Positions 1 to 8,422 of a stretch of 34,543 nt of DNA are shown in pieces. Source of the DNA: Pseudomonadota bacterium (GTDB lineage: Bacteria; Pseudomonadota; Alphaproteobacteria; Rhizobiales; MH13). The notes below the pieces were generated by a model. It saw only the letters and a program-made list of their open reading frames with translations. It made no database searches and was not told where the DNA came from. The stretch lies in assembly GCA_039024915.1 (NCBI GenBank), contig JBCCPK010000012.1:1-34543 (forward strand), written 5' to 3'. Made by a program: the position numbers and the translations under genes. The stretch's first letter is position 1; each line of letters begins with the position of its first letter.

Positions 1-611
1 ACAATGAGCATCGCCCTCACGGAGCAATCGGCAATAAGGTCCCCATGGACCTGATGAAATCGGAACACGCATCCAGCCCGTGTTCCTGATTTGGTCCAGA
101 AAACCCAATGCCCGACCGAGGGCGCGTTGGGGAGCGCTTCAAACCGTGAACAGAGCTAGCTTATGACTGGGTACATTCAGGGGAGCAGGTCAGCGGCAAA
201 GCCTACATAAGCTGGTCGATCAGCACGGTGCTAGGCTACCCTAAAATCACCCTGAAAACCGGGTGCCCGCCAGCGTCTTTTGGCTGTCAGTCCACGCAAA
301 GATCAGGTCGTCAAACTGGTTGTGCGGGGCAGTTCCACGTACGTGTTTGGCACCAGCATGCATGGGTGTTCCCGGCACGTTCTCTTGAACTTGGACCTAT
401 TGGCTCGATCTCAAGCGTGAATGCTCATGAAGCTACTTCGCTCTGCGATAAATTAGAAAGGGCGCAACTAACGCCGCGCCCTTCAAATCAACTTGCCTGG
501 TCAAACCCAGTTGTACGTCATCCAATTTGGATGATGCTGGCCGCAGTTTTGCAGCCGCGGTGGTCGACCGCCGTCTCAAGCAAGATTTTCTGACCGCTGA
601 AACAACACCGC
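1..611. other. Region without a recognisable gene
   Basis: I see no convincing gene here. Open frames exist on both strands (for example 228-593 plus), but they lack a ribosome binding site, show no recognisable motif, and have a composition typical of chance frames. The only feature I can support is the rhlE terminator at 458-483. The region may contain decayed coding sequence, but I cannot identify it. Confidence 0.5.
450..483 (-). terminator. Intrinsic terminator of rhlE
   Basis: On the minus strand there is a perfect 8-bp stem (arms 476-483 and 458-465, AAGGGCGC type) with a 10-nt loop. It is followed by a T-rich stretch reading TTTCTAATTTAT. It lies about 130 nt past the rhlE stop, in the direction of rhlE transcription. 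Confidence 0.6.
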
Positions 612-1817
612 TCAAGCAGCAAGGCGACTGATGGATCGCTGAGAGCGCCTGCGAGAACGGCGCTTTGGTGACTGCCGTTGCATTGGCGCTGCACTCTTCC
701 ATGGGGCGCCTCCTGCCACCGCTATCTCGGCGCCAAGCACCTTCTCGATGGCTTTCAGTTCTTTCATCTCATCTGCCGTACAGAAGGCAACGGCGCTACC
801 ATCTCGACCCGCTCGAGCAGTTCGCCCGATGCGATGCACGTAGTTCTCAGCAACATTCGGGAGATCGAAATTGTAGACATGCCGCACGCCCGGAATATCG
901 ATCCCGCGTGCCGCAACATCTGTGGCAACAAGGATGGGTATTGATCCTGCACGGAAAGCGTTAAGCGCGCGATCGCGCTGACCTTGGCTTTTGTTGCCGT
1001 GGATCGATGCCGCCTCGAAACCCGCCCGGTCAAGAGATTTCGCCAAGCGATCGGCGCCATGCTTGGTGCGAGAAAACACCAGCGCACGCTCGTCTGGATG
1101 AGCACTCAGTAGCTTAACCAGCAGTTCCTGTTTTTTGTCCTTCGCCACAAAATGCAAGGCCTGGCTAACCTTGTCAGCGGCTTTGCCCGGAGGCGAGACT
1201 TCGACCCGCGCGGCATCGGAAAGGTAGTCGCGGGACAGCGTTTCCATCAACGGCGGCATGGTTGCGGAGAACATCATGGTCTGACGGTCGCGGTTCAGCA
1301 TCGGCGCTATACGGCGAAGCGCATGGATAAAACCCATGTCCAGCATCTGGTCTGCCTCGTCCAATACGAGAAATCGCGTTTGGCTCAGATCGACGGCCTT
1401 GCGGTCCATCAGGTCAATCAGCCGGCCGGGCGTTGCCACTAGGATATCGGTACCGCGAGCCAGCTTATTCGCCTGAGTACCGATCGACTTGCCGCCCACC
1501 ACAAGCATGATGCGCAAATCAGCCGAGAGGCCCTTTAGGTTTTCAACGATCTGGCCAGCAAGCTCTCGTGTTGGGGCAAGAACCAGCCCTCGAGCGCCTT
1601 TCGGGCGGGGCCGCTCCTGTTGTTTCGATAAGGCCACTACTAAGGGAATGCCAAAAGCAGCTGTTTTACCGGTGCCGGTCTGGGCGATGCCGAGCACATC
1701 CCGTGCCTGCAAAGCGTACGGAATGGCTTTTGCCTGGATTGGAGTAGGTTGGGTCAATCCTAGGTTCTTCAACCGGGAGACCATGCGGGCATTCAGCCCG
1801 AGTTCACAGAAGTTCAT
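612..1817 (-). CDS. rhlE: DEAD-box ATP-dependent RNA helicase, RhlE type
   Basis: ATP-dependent RNA helicase of superfamily 2, a cytosolic remodeller of RNA structure in cold adaptation, ribosome assembly and mRNA decay. All motifs are present in order: Q motif (LTQPTPIQ), Walker A AQTGTGKT, PTRELA, TPGRL, DEAD in LDEADQML, SAT in FSATMP, then ARGIDIPGV and HRIGRTARAG. The C-terminus is a short basic tail (SPKRRSRRRSQRS) that could bind RNA. The frame is open to 1994, but I choose ATG 1817 because AAGGAA lies just upstream and the protein then begins MNFCELGL, as RhlE proteins do. Length is about 401 aa. It is a single-gene unit, with a terminator downstream and a hairpin directly before the ribosome binding site. 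Function is secure; the exact paralogue is inferred. Confidence 0.93.
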   Translation of the reverse strand: MNFCELGLNARMVSRLKNLGLTQPTPIQAKAIPYALQARDVLGIAQTGTGKTAAFGIPLVVALSKQQERPRPKGARGLVLAPTRELAGQIVENLKGLSADLRIMLVVGGKSIGTQANKLARGTDILVATPGRLIDLMDRKAVDLSQTRFLVLDEADQMLDMGFIHALRRIAPMLNRDRQTMMFSATMPPLMETLSRDYLSDAARVEVSPPGKAADKVSQALHFVAKDKKQELLVKLLSAHPDERALVFSRTKHGADRLAKSLDRAGFEAASIHGNKSQGQRDRALNAFRAGSIPILVATDVAARGIDIPGVRHVYNFDLPNVAENYVHRIGRTARAGRDGSAVAFCTADEMKELKAIEKVLGAEIAVAGGAPWKSAAPMQRQSPKRRSRRRSQRSISRLAA

Positions 1818-1821
1818 AAAG

Positions 1822-1846
1822 TTCCTTGCACGGACGTATGCGTCCG
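1822..1846 (-). promoter_or_regulatory. Leader hairpin next to the rhlE ribosome binding site
   Basis: On the minus strand a perfect 6-bp stem with a 4-nt loop (CGGACG-CATA-CGTCCG, 1831-1846) ends three nucleotides before the Shine-Dalgarno sequence AAGGAA (1822-1827) of rhlE. A hairpin this close can set ribosome access, and bacterial RNA helicase mRNAs are often controlled in their leader. A regulatory role is inference only. Confidence 0.35.
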
Positions 1847-2318
1847 GTGGGGGCCAAGCAGCGCTGATCGCGTGCTGACCTGGGGGGTCACCACAGCAAA
1901 AGCGCCCGCACCTCATTGTGCCGGGCTCCTTGCCGGGTTCGCGTCCACCCTTCGTGATATGGGAAAACGATGCGTCAGGGCCGGGGCCGGGCAATAGCCC
2001 GCTTGCTCACGCGGCAAAGCAATGACGTCGTACTCATGTGGAGGGGATGAGAGCCATTGTCAATGAGAGGGTGGCAAACATCGCACTCATGTCGTGGCAG
2101 CTGTTCGGATCAGGACCTTTCGCACCTGGCGGCCAAGCGGACATAGGCTCGGCAACGGTTCGCGATCCAAAAAAGGGCGCGGCCAGATGTATGTGCTGTG
2201 GCGCCAAGCGGTGATGGGTTCGCGATGTCGACGGGGAATGGCCAGTTTCTTGCCCGTGCAAACCATGACCAAGCGCCAGCGTTACCTGCCTGGGACAATC
2301 ATCTGCGCGCCATCGGCT
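1847..2318. other. Intergenic region upstream of rhlE
   Basis: This is the gap between the start of rhlE and the end of the aminotransferase gene. Short frames on both strands have no recognisable product. It should hold the rhlE promoter and 5' leader and the 3' end of the atf transcript. I see no clear terminator for atf and no convincing -35/-10 pair. Confidence 0.5.
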
Positions 2319-3707
2319 CTAGCCACCAAACGTCTGAGCTAGAGACCAATCGATCGCCTCGACGATCTTCTCAGCCTCGCCCTTGGACAAGCACAAGGGC
2401 GGGGCGAGACCAATGATGTCGCCTTCAGGCATGGCCCGGGCGATCACGCCTTGGTCCAACATTTTTGCGACCACCGACGGGCCAACCTTTTGGGCCGGAT
2501 CGAAGAAGGCCCGCGAGCTGCGGTCCTCGACGAGCTCGACGGCACAGAGCAGGCCTTCTCCTCGCACTTCACCGACATGGGCGTGATTGCCGATGGCGTC
2601 CGTCAGGGCTTGTTTGAGATAAGATCCGGTGTTGGCCGCGTTTGCGGGAAGGTTCAAATCGTCAACCAGTTTCAAGTTGGCGATACCAGCCGCCGCCCCA
2701 ATGGGGTGGGCTGAGTAGGTCCAGCCATGGCCGATCGGGCCATTCTCGTCGGTACCCTGCTCAAGCACCGCCCATACGCGGTCGGAAATGATAGAGCCCG
2801 ATAGGGGCGCGTAGGCAGACGTAAGCCCTTTCGCGATGGTGATGAAGTCCGGCTTCATGCCGCAGTGCGGCGACCCGAACATGGACCCCAAACGGCCAAA
2901 GCCAGTCACCACTTCATCGGCGATCAAGAGGATGTCATGCTTGTCTAGGATGGGTTGAATGGCATCCCAATAGCCCGGTGGTGGCGGCACCAAGCCTCCG
3001 GTACCGAGCGCTGGCTCGCCTATGAAGGCAGCAATCGTGTCCGCGTCCTCACGATCGATGAGCGCCTCCAGTTGGGCGGCGCAGTCGGCGACAAAAGCGG
3101 CCTCATCCATGCCAGTACAGGGACGCCGGTAGAAGTAAGGCGCTTGGGTGTGAATGACATTCTCAAGCGGCAGATCGAACTTCGCATGGAACAGCTTCAG
3201 GCCGGTCAGTGATCCCGTCATCAGACCCGACCCATGATAGCCGCGCCAGCGCGAGATGATCTTCTTCTTCTGCGGCCGCCCAAGAATATTGTTGTAGTAC
3301 CAAACGAGCTTGATGTTGGTCTCGTTGGCATCCGAGCCGCTCAACCCAAAATAGACCTTCGACATGTGATCGGGCGCACGGTCGAGCACCATCTTGGCCA
3401 GCGTAATCGACGCCTCGGTCCCGTGCCCCGCATAGGCATGATAATAAGCCAATTCTCGGGCTTGATCGGCGATCGCCTCCGCGATCTCTTGGCGACCATA
3501 ACCAACATTGACGCAGTACAAGCCGGCAAACGCGTCAAGCAGACGGTTGCCATCACGATCGTGGATGTAAACTCCCTCACCACCGGACATAATCCGGCTT
3601 GAGCTATCGCCGCGCGCATGTTGAGCGAGGTGGGTCGAGGGATGCATGAAATTGTCTCGATCCCATCGATCGAGAACGTCGTTGGGGAAGGTCTCAAGGC
3701 TCATCAA
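2319..3707 (-). CDS. atf: Class III (omega) aminotransferase, likely diaminobutyrate-type
   Basis: PLP-dependent class III aminotransferase of 462 aa, the normal size for the omega-transaminase family. The PLP-binding Asp is in IADEVVTGFGR (about D264) and the Schiff-base Lys in IAKGLTSAY (about K293). It follows the aldehyde dehydrogenase gene with an ATGA overlap, so the amine it deaminates probably yields the aldehyde that the neighbour oxidises. In ectoine gene clusters the same pair (ssd-atf, beside asnC and eutBC) converts 2,4-diaminobutyrate or its 3-hydroxy form to the semialdehyde and then to aspartate or hydroxyaspartate. Sequence alone would also allow taurine-, beta-alanine- or putrescine-pyruvate transaminase. 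The family call is firm; the substrate is inferred from neighbours. Confidence 0.85.
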   Translation of the reverse strand: MMSLETFPNDVLDRWDRDNFMHPSTHLAQHARGDSSSRIMSGGEGVYIHDRDGNRLLDAFAGLYCVNVGYGRQEIAEAIADQARELAYYHAYAGHGTEASITLAKMVLDRAPDHMSKVYFGLSGSDANETNIKLVWYYNNILGRPQKKKIISRWRGYHGSGLMTGSLTGLKLFHAKFDLPLENVIHTQAPYFYRRPCTGMDEAAFVADCAAQLEALIDREDADTIAAFIGEPALGTGGLVPPPPGYWDAIQPILDKHDILLIADEVVTGFGRLGSMFGSPHCGMKPDFITIAKGLTSAYAPLSGSIISDRVWAVLEQGTDENGPIGHGWTYSAHPIGAAAGIANLKLVDDLNLPANAANTGSYLKQALTDAIGNHAHVGEVRGEGLLCAVELVEDRSSRAFFDPAQKVGPSVVAKMLDQGVIARAMPEGDIIGLAPPLCLSKGEAEKIVEAIDWSLAQTFGG

Positions 3708-5119
3708 TGCGCTCCTAAGAATGAAGACGGCCAGCGAAAGCAGGACACTTTGGGTTCGCTCATGGCGGCAACAGCGGCGGCAACACCTTCGCGCCCGATC
3801 CCTGAGGATCCTGTGCCGCCAAATGGCATGGCGTCGAGCCGATAGTCAGTGCTGTCGTTGACGATAACCGCACCCACGTCCAAGCCGCGAACGGCCTGGT
3901 GCGCATGGTCAAGCCGCTGGGTAAAAATCGCCGCTTGAAGGCCGAAAGGGGTCGCGTTGGCCTGGGCGATGGCATCATCGATGCTGTCCGCGACAAGCAG
4001 CGCGGTGATCGGGCCGAACACCTCATCGCGCAGGATTGGATCGTTGGGGTGCACGTTATCGAGAAACGTGGGCGCGCAGACGACACCTTCACGATGGCCG
4101 CCGGCAAGTAAAGTGGCCCCAGCTGCAACCGCGCTCTTTCCCATCGATTCCACGCGTATGGCCGCGTCTTCATCTATCATGCAGCCCATTTGCGTCTTCG
4201 GGTCTTTCTTCGACCCGGTCACAACGGCCTTGATCGCATCAGCCAGGCGATCGCGAAAGACTGGGTAGATGCCGTGGTGAACAATGATCCTCTGGACGTG
4301 CAAGCAGTTTTGACCCGCAGCGGCAATCGCGCCTGACAGGCAGGCCTCGATCGCCAGATCGAGGTCCGCATCATCCATCACGATCGTCGCGCAGTTGGAC
4401 CCCAGTTCCATCACCAGCCGGGTGAGGCCTGCAGCCTGGGCGATCTTGCGGCCCGTCTCAAGGCCGCCGGTGAACGACACAAGGCGCACGCGATCATCGG
4501 CGAGTAAGGGCGGGACCAGGTCCGCGCCGTAGCCCGTCAGCACCTCAATGGCGCCCTCCGGCAGGTGCTGGCAAAGCGCTTCAGGCAACCAAAGGGCGGA
4601 CAACGGCGTGGCTTCATGGGGCTTTAGGATGATGGGGCATCCTGCAGCGACCGCGGGACCAAGCTTGTGCGCCACAAGGTTTAGCGGGTCGTTGAAGGGC
4701 GTGATGCTGAGCACGACACCAACCGGCGTAGGCTCTGCCCATCCGGACCGGCCAGTGCCTGTCGGGTATTGGTCAAAGCGGATTATTTCGCCCTGCAGGC
4801 TTCGAGCAGCTTCAGCCGACAGCCGCAGCGTTTCGGCTGCGCGCTTCACCTCGCTGCGCGCTTCGGTGACCGTTTTGACGCCCTCGCTCGCGATGAGCGT
4901 CACGACAGTTTCTGCCTCTGTCTCGAGCTTCAAAGCGGTAGCGTGAAGCGCCGCCATGCGGGCATGCGTCGGAAGCGTTGCCATCCTGTCTCGAACTGCG
5001 CTTGAGCGGTCGAGCGCCGCAACGGCATCGCCGGCCTCAAGGGCTGGCACGGAACCAACCACGTCTCCGCTCTCGGGATCGGTCACGTCCATCAATGCAG
5101 CGAGTGATGCGGCAGACAT
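3704..5119 (-). CDS. ssd: NAD(P)-dependent aldehyde dehydrogenase (semialdehyde type)
   Basis: Aldehyde dehydrogenase superfamily, 471 aa. The oxyanion Asn is in ITPFNDP (about N143), the cofactor Lys in ILKPHEATPLSA (K166), then FTGGLETGR, the general-base Glu in LVMELGSN (E238) and the catalytic Cys in AGQNCLHVQR (C272). It is translationally coupled to the aminotransferase. In ectoine utilisation operons a dehydrogenase in this place oxidises aspartate semialdehyde (or the hydroxy form) to aspartate. Related subfamilies act on phosphonoacetaldehyde, sulfoacetaldehyde and succinate semialdehyde, so the substrate remains open. Transcription is divergent from the AsnC regulator, with a 103-nt gap carrying palindromes that suit Lrp-type control. 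Confidence 0.87.
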   Translation of the reverse strand: MSAASLAALMDVTDPESGDVVGSVPALEAGDAVAALDRSSAVRDRMATLPTHARMAALHATALKLETEAETVVTLIASEGVKTVTEARSEVKRAAETLRLSAEAARSLQGEIIRFDQYPTGTGRSGWAEPTPVGVVLSITPFNDPLNLVAHKLGPAVAAGCPIILKPHEATPLSALWLPEALCQHLPEGAIEVLTGYGADLVPPLLADDRVRLVSFTGGLETGRKIAQAAGLTRLVMELGSNCATIVMDDADLDLAIEACLSGAIAAAGQNCLHVQRIIVHHGIYPVFRDRLADAIKAVVTGSKKDPKTQMGCMIDEDAAIRVESMGKSAVAAGATLLAGGHREGVVCAPTFLDNVHPNDPILRDEVFGPITALLVADSIDDAIAQANATPFGLQAAIFTQRLDHAHQAVRGLDVGAVIVNDSTDYRLDAMPFGGTGSSGIGREGVAAAVAAMSEPKVSCFRWPSSFLGAH

Positions 5120-5198
5120 TGATCGCCCGTTTTGCCATCTGGAAAAACCAACGATACAAAGGCTGTACGCCGATGGGCTTCAAATCAGTCTTATTGGC

Positions 5199-5217
5199 GC
5201 AGATTTTCTGCAAAAAT
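5199..5217. promoter_or_regulatory. Candidate AsnC/Lrp operator in the divergent ssd/asnC region
   Basis: Two overlapping inverted repeats sit just before the asnC start: GCAGA-TTT-TCTGC (5199-5211) and ATTTT-CTGCA-AAAAT (5203-5217). An AG...AT-rich...CT core fits Lrp-family boxes. Autoregulation together with control of ssd-atf is the natural reading, not demonstrated. Confidence 0.4.
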
Positions 5218-5222
5218 GATAC

Positions 5223-5699
5223 ATGAGCGCTGAATTCATGCTTGAGCTTGACGATTTCGACCGCCGACTGCTGCGCATGATGCAACAAGACAACCGATTG
5301 ACCGGGGACGCACTTGCCGAAGCCACTGGGTTGTCGCCAACGGCCTGCCAGAGGCGATTGAAAAAACTACGCGCCGCAGGCGTTATCGAGAGCGACGTTT
5401 CCATCGTCTCACCAAGGGCCGTCGGGCGGCCCCTTACTTTGGTCGTCACGCTCACGTTAGAGCGCGAGCGGGTCGATATCGTCGATGCTTTCAAACGCCT
5501 CGTGCGGGAAACGCCAGAAATTATGTCGGGCTACTATCTGACCGGAGAGGCGGATTTTTTGATGATCGTAACAGCGCGCGACATGGAAGATTTTGAGGCG
5601 TTTAGCCGCCGCGTGTTTTATGGAAGCCCACACATCAAGGGCTTCAAGACAATGGTCGTCATGGACCGCGTGAAAGCGTCTTACTCGGTACCGGTTTAG
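5223..5699 (+). CDS. asnC: Lrp/AsnC-family transcriptional regulator
   Basis: 158 aa, standard for Lrp/AsnC. An N-terminal winged helix-turn-helix (LDDFDRRLLRMMQQDNRLTG... to about residue 60, with LSPTACQRRLKKL as recognition helix) is followed by a RAM ligand-binding domain (GEADFLMIVTARDMEDFEAF). Such proteins sense amino acids or their breakdown products and form octamers. An AsnC gene lies between eutE and ssd in ectoine degradation operons, where N-acetyl-diaminobutyrate and diaminobutyrate act as effectors. Here it is flipped: divergent from ssd-atf and convergent with eutC, its last 4 nt overlapping the eutC end. No good ribosome binding site precedes ATG 5223 or the internal ATG 5238, so the start is uncertain and the message could be leaderless. 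Confidence 0.88.
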   Translation: MSAEFMLELDDFDRRLLRMMQQDNRLTGDALAEATGLSPTACQRRLKKLRAAGVIESDVSIVSPRAVGRPLTLVVTLTLERERVDIVDAFKRLVRETPEIMSGYYLTGEADFLMIVTARDMEDFEAFSRRVFYGSPHIKGFKTMVVMDRVKASYSVPV

Positions 5700-6682
5700 A
5701 CAGCGATCACGTGACCTTCATCGGGAAACAGCGCCCGGACATGGCAGGCGATGGCCGTGTCTTGCGCGCCGGTGCCGGTCAGATCGCAGATGGTGATTGC
5801 CTCATCACTTGAACGGCCGGTTGTCGCACCAGACGCAAGCGCGCCCAGTTCCAGCGGTTCGCCACCCTTCCAATCACCCGAGGCAAGCGCCGCGCGTAAC
5901 TCGCCAAGTGCCGCGCATTGGGCTGGCGCATCGCAGACATAGGCGTCGACGGCCGCCAACACAGGTGGCGCGATCTCATTCTTGCCCGCCTGATCGGATC
6001 CCATGGCCGTGATATGAAGGCCCGGATGGAGCATCTCCGCGGTGAGCAACGGTTCGCGTGATGGGGTTGTCGTCACGACGAGCTGAGACGCGCTCACGAC
6101 ATCCTCCACCGACGCTGCTGCCGAGAACGGCGCCCCTAAAGCTTCGCTCAAGTCGTCTGCGCACGCTTTCGCTTTACTGGCATCACGGCCCCAGACGAGA
6201 CCACTCTTGAAGGGGCGCACCAGATGCGCCGCCTGCATCTGCAAACGCGCTTGGACCCCGGTCCCGAGCACGCCGGCCGTCTCGACCGATGACGGCGCGA
6301 GGTGGCGGGCTGCCACAGCGCCCGCGGCGGCGGTGCGCAGGTCGGTTAGATAGCCATTGTCGAGATAGACTGCTTCAACGAGGCCCGTCCGCGCTGCAAA
6401 CAGCACCATCAGGCCATTGAGGCTGGGCAAGCCCAGTTGGGGATTGTTGAAGAAACCCGGGCTTACCTTGATCGCGAACCCCTCAAAGCCTGGGATGTAG
6501 GCCGTCTTGACGTCGACCTCGCCATGGATCTGAGCCAAGTCCATGGACAAGACCGGCGGCATGATCACCTTGCCTCCCGACAAAGCTACGAACGTGCGCT
6601 CGACGACATCAACCAAAACCGCATCGAGGCCGATGACCTCGCGCAGTTGCTGCTCCGTGACGATCTGAATGTCACGCGGCAT
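5696..6682 (-). CDS. eutC: Ornithine cyclodeaminase/mu-crystallin family imine reductase, EutC-like
   Basis: 328 aa NAD(P)-dependent enzyme of the ornithine cyclodeaminase family. Visible are the substrate region with K72 (GFAIKVSPGF), the LRTAAAGAVAA helix (about 115-125) and the Rossmann motif GVLGTGVQARLQ (about 137-148). Within this family EutC and the iminosuccinate reductase BhcD reduce iminosuccinate to L-aspartate. Its start overlaps the end of the EutB-like dehydratase gene by 11 nt, exactly the partner enzyme that makes iminosuccinate from 3-hydroxyaspartate. I therefore call it EutC-like rather than ornithine cyclodeaminase or alanine dehydrogenase. Enzyme class is firm; the reaction is inferred from the pair and the family. 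Confidence 0.82.
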   Translation of the reverse strand: MPRDIQIVTEQQLREVIGLDAVLVDVVERTFVALSGGKVIMPPVLSMDLAQIHGEVDVKTAYIPGFEGFAIKVSPGFFNNPQLGLPSLNGLMVLFAARTGLVEAVYLDNGYLTDLRTAAAGAVAARHLAPSSVETAGVLGTGVQARLQMQAAHLVRPFKSGLVWGRDASKAKACADDLSEALGAPFSAAASVEDVVSASQLVVTTTPSREPLLTAEMLHPGLHITAMGSDQAGKNEIAPPVLAAVDAYVCDAPAQCAALGELRAALASGDWKGGEPLELGALASGATTGRSSDEAITICDLTGTGAQDTAIACHVRALFPDEGHVIAV

Positions 6683-7685
6683 AGCGACGTCCTCGGAGCG
6701 TCATGTTGCCAAGAACGACATTTTCGCCGGTCACCACTTGCGTAAACTGCGCCATGTCGACGTTCCTGCCGGTAATGATGGTACCGACGGGCCCATGGAG
6801 CGTCGGCAGTTTTCCGGCCAGCAAGGCAGCAATACCGACAACACATGCACCCTCCGCCACCAGCCGTTCTTCAAAATAGAGAACCTGCATGGCGTGCTGG
6901 ATCTCCTCCTCCGTGACCAAAATCACGTCGTCGAGCAGATCGCGGCACATCGGGAAAGACAGCTGATTGTTGAGGCCGATACCGCCGCCAAGACTATCGG
7001 CGAGCGACACGTGCTCGGTCACTTCCACGGGATGCCCGGCTTGAAGAGATGCGTGCATGGCGGCGCCCCGATCCATCGACAAGCCGATGAGCTCAATGCG
7101 GGGATTGATGGCCTTTGCCGCGAGTCCGACGCCTGCTGCTAAGCCTCCGCCAGATAGAGGCATTAGCAGACAAGAAAGATCGGGCGCCGCCTCAAGCATC
7201 TCAACGCCAATCGTGCCCTGGCCCGCGATCACAAAGGGGTTGTCGAAGGGTGAGATCTCCACCAAGCGCTCATCTCGGGCAAGCCGTTCGCTCTCGCGTT
7301 GGGCATCATCTTGGCTCTGACCGACAATACGCACCGTCGCCCCCAAAGCACGGATTCCTTGGCGCTTCGTCTCGGGCACCAAGTTTGACATGCAGATAAT
7401 CGCTTCGATACCAGCTCGTTGCGCCGCAAACGCAACGCCGCGGCCATGATTGCCGGTGGAGCAGCAGGTCACACCTTCGGTGTAGGCTGGAACCTGCGCG
7501 ACTGCATTTACGGCACCGCGGAGCTTGAATGCGCCTATCGGCTGCATGTTTTCAAGCTTCAGCCAGAACGGGTATCCAGCATGTTTGCTGAGGTAGGGCG
7601 ACACGAATTGAGGGGTCGCATCGGCAACGCCAGCGATGGTTCGACGGGCTGCCAATATATCGGCAAGTGATAGGGCCTGGACCAC
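6672..7685 (-). CDS. eutB: Threonine dehydratase-like PLP enzyme, hydroxyectoine-type EutB
   Basis: 337 aa fold-type II PLP lyase. The Schiff-base Lys is in IGAFKLRGA (K54), the substrate loop is STGNHG (76-81) and the phosphate-binding glycine loop is SGGGLAAG (178-185). There is no C-terminal ACT regulatory domain, so it is not the biosynthetic allosteric threonine deaminase. The C-terminal TGRNVDMAQF segment fits EutB and 3-hydroxyaspartate dehydratase (BhcB) proteins as I remember them. Expected reaction: 3-hydroxyaspartate to iminosuccinate, reduced by the adjacent EutC-like enzyme. A serine/threonine racemase or catabolic threonine dehydratase remains possible from sequence alone, but the coupling to eutC, ssd and atf argues for EutB. 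Confidence 0.83.
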   Translation of the reverse strand: MVQALSLADILAARRTIAGVADATPQFVSPYLSKHAGYPFWLKLENMQPIGAFKLRGAVNAVAQVPAYTEGVTCCSTGNHGRGVAFAAQRAGIEAIICMSNLVPETKRQGIRALGATVRIVGQSQDDAQRESERLARDERLVEISPFDNPFVIAGQGTIGVEMLEAAPDLSCLLMPLSGGGLAAGVGLAAKAINPRIELIGLSMDRGAAMHASLQAGHPVEVTEHVSLADSLGGGIGLNNQLSFPMCRDLLDDVILVTEEEIQHAMQVLYFEERLVAEGACVVGIAALLAGKLPTLHGPVGTIITGRNVDMAQFTQVVTGENVVLGNMTLRGRRYAA

Positions 7686-7688
7686 AGT

Positions 7689-8384
7689 TCAACCGGTTTG
7701 CCGGGCAGACGCGAGCATTTCGATCTCAGCGATCATCTCGTCGGTTGAACGGGTCCGGCAGTAATGGCCCTTCATCTGATCGATCGAGACGTCGTGCCGC
7801 CGCTCTTCGTTGGCCGCACAACAATCTTCGACCTGGGTCACTAAGAAGCCGCGATCGGCTGCGTCTCGAATGGCGCCTTCCACGCACTGATCAGTGCAGA
7901 CGCCGTAGATGATCAGATATTCGATCCCGAGATTGCGCAGCACATATTCGATGTTGGTCGAATTGAAGATGCCGCTCGCTGTCTTCGGGATGACGATGTC
8001 GTTCGGCTCCGGTCCGACAGCGTCGATAACCTTCGCCTCCCATGAACCTTTCGGGAAAAACAGGTCCGAAATCTTATGGTCCAAACTCCGGTCCCGACCA
8101 TCGAGCGTGTAGGCTTCGATGGTGGTGTAAATCACCTCAACGCCCGCCGCGCGGGCGGCTGCTTGCAAGCGCTGTTGGTTTGGGATGAGCACATCGCCAA
8201 CACGGTTCAGGAAGTACTTCTCTCTGGCTTCGTGCGATATTGGGTCAGAAGCTAAACGTTGCCGGTCCGCCGTCCACTCTGCGTTTTGCATATCAACCGA
8301 GAGCAAGGCTGTTTTGGCCAGCTCAACCGCGCGCTCGCGGTAAGCACCGTGTGCGGCATCAATGGCGGGAACTGGCGTCGGCAT
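7689..8384 (-). CDS. Isochorismatase-fold cysteine hydrolase
   Basis: 231 aa, isochorismatase-like (cysteine hydrolase) family. The expected triad is visible: Asp in ALLSVDMQN (D31), Lys in IVIPKTASG (K134) and nucleophilic Cys in GVCTDQCVEGAIRDA (C167), followed by the typical VEDCCAA segment. Members cleave C-N amide or ureido bonds in small molecules (nicotinamide, N-carbamoylsarcosine, ureidoacrylate, biuret). GAGGA-type Shine-Dalgarno before ATG 8384. It sits between eutB (3 nt away) and the RpiR gene, so it is probably co-transcribed and acts on the imported substrate or an early intermediate. It is not part of the usual ectoine set. The true substrate cannot be read from sequence. Confidence 0.82.
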   Translation of the reverse strand: MPTPVPAIDAAHGAYRERAVELAKTALLSVDMQNAEWTADRQRLASDPISHEAREKYFLNRVGDVLIPNQQRLQAAARAAGVEVIYTTIEAYTLDGRDRSLDHKISDLFFPKGSWEAKVIDAVGPEPNDIVIPKTASGIFNSTNIEYVLRNLGIEYLIIYGVCTDQCVEGAIRDAADRGFLVTQVEDCCAANEERRHDVSIDQMKGHYCRTRSTDEMIAEIEMLASARQTG

Positions 8385-8422
8385 CGCATGTCCTCATCGG
8401 ATCGTTTCTGTTTGAGTTCGGG

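Noticed and set aside
228-593. Open frame of 121 codons on plus at the window start
   Set aside because: No ribosome binding site, no recognisable motif, and it spans the rhlE terminator hairpin.
6672-7685. Biosynthetic threonine deaminase (IlvA)
   Set aside because: No C-terminal ACT regulatory domain, no isoleucine genes around, and tight coupling to a EutC-like reductase.
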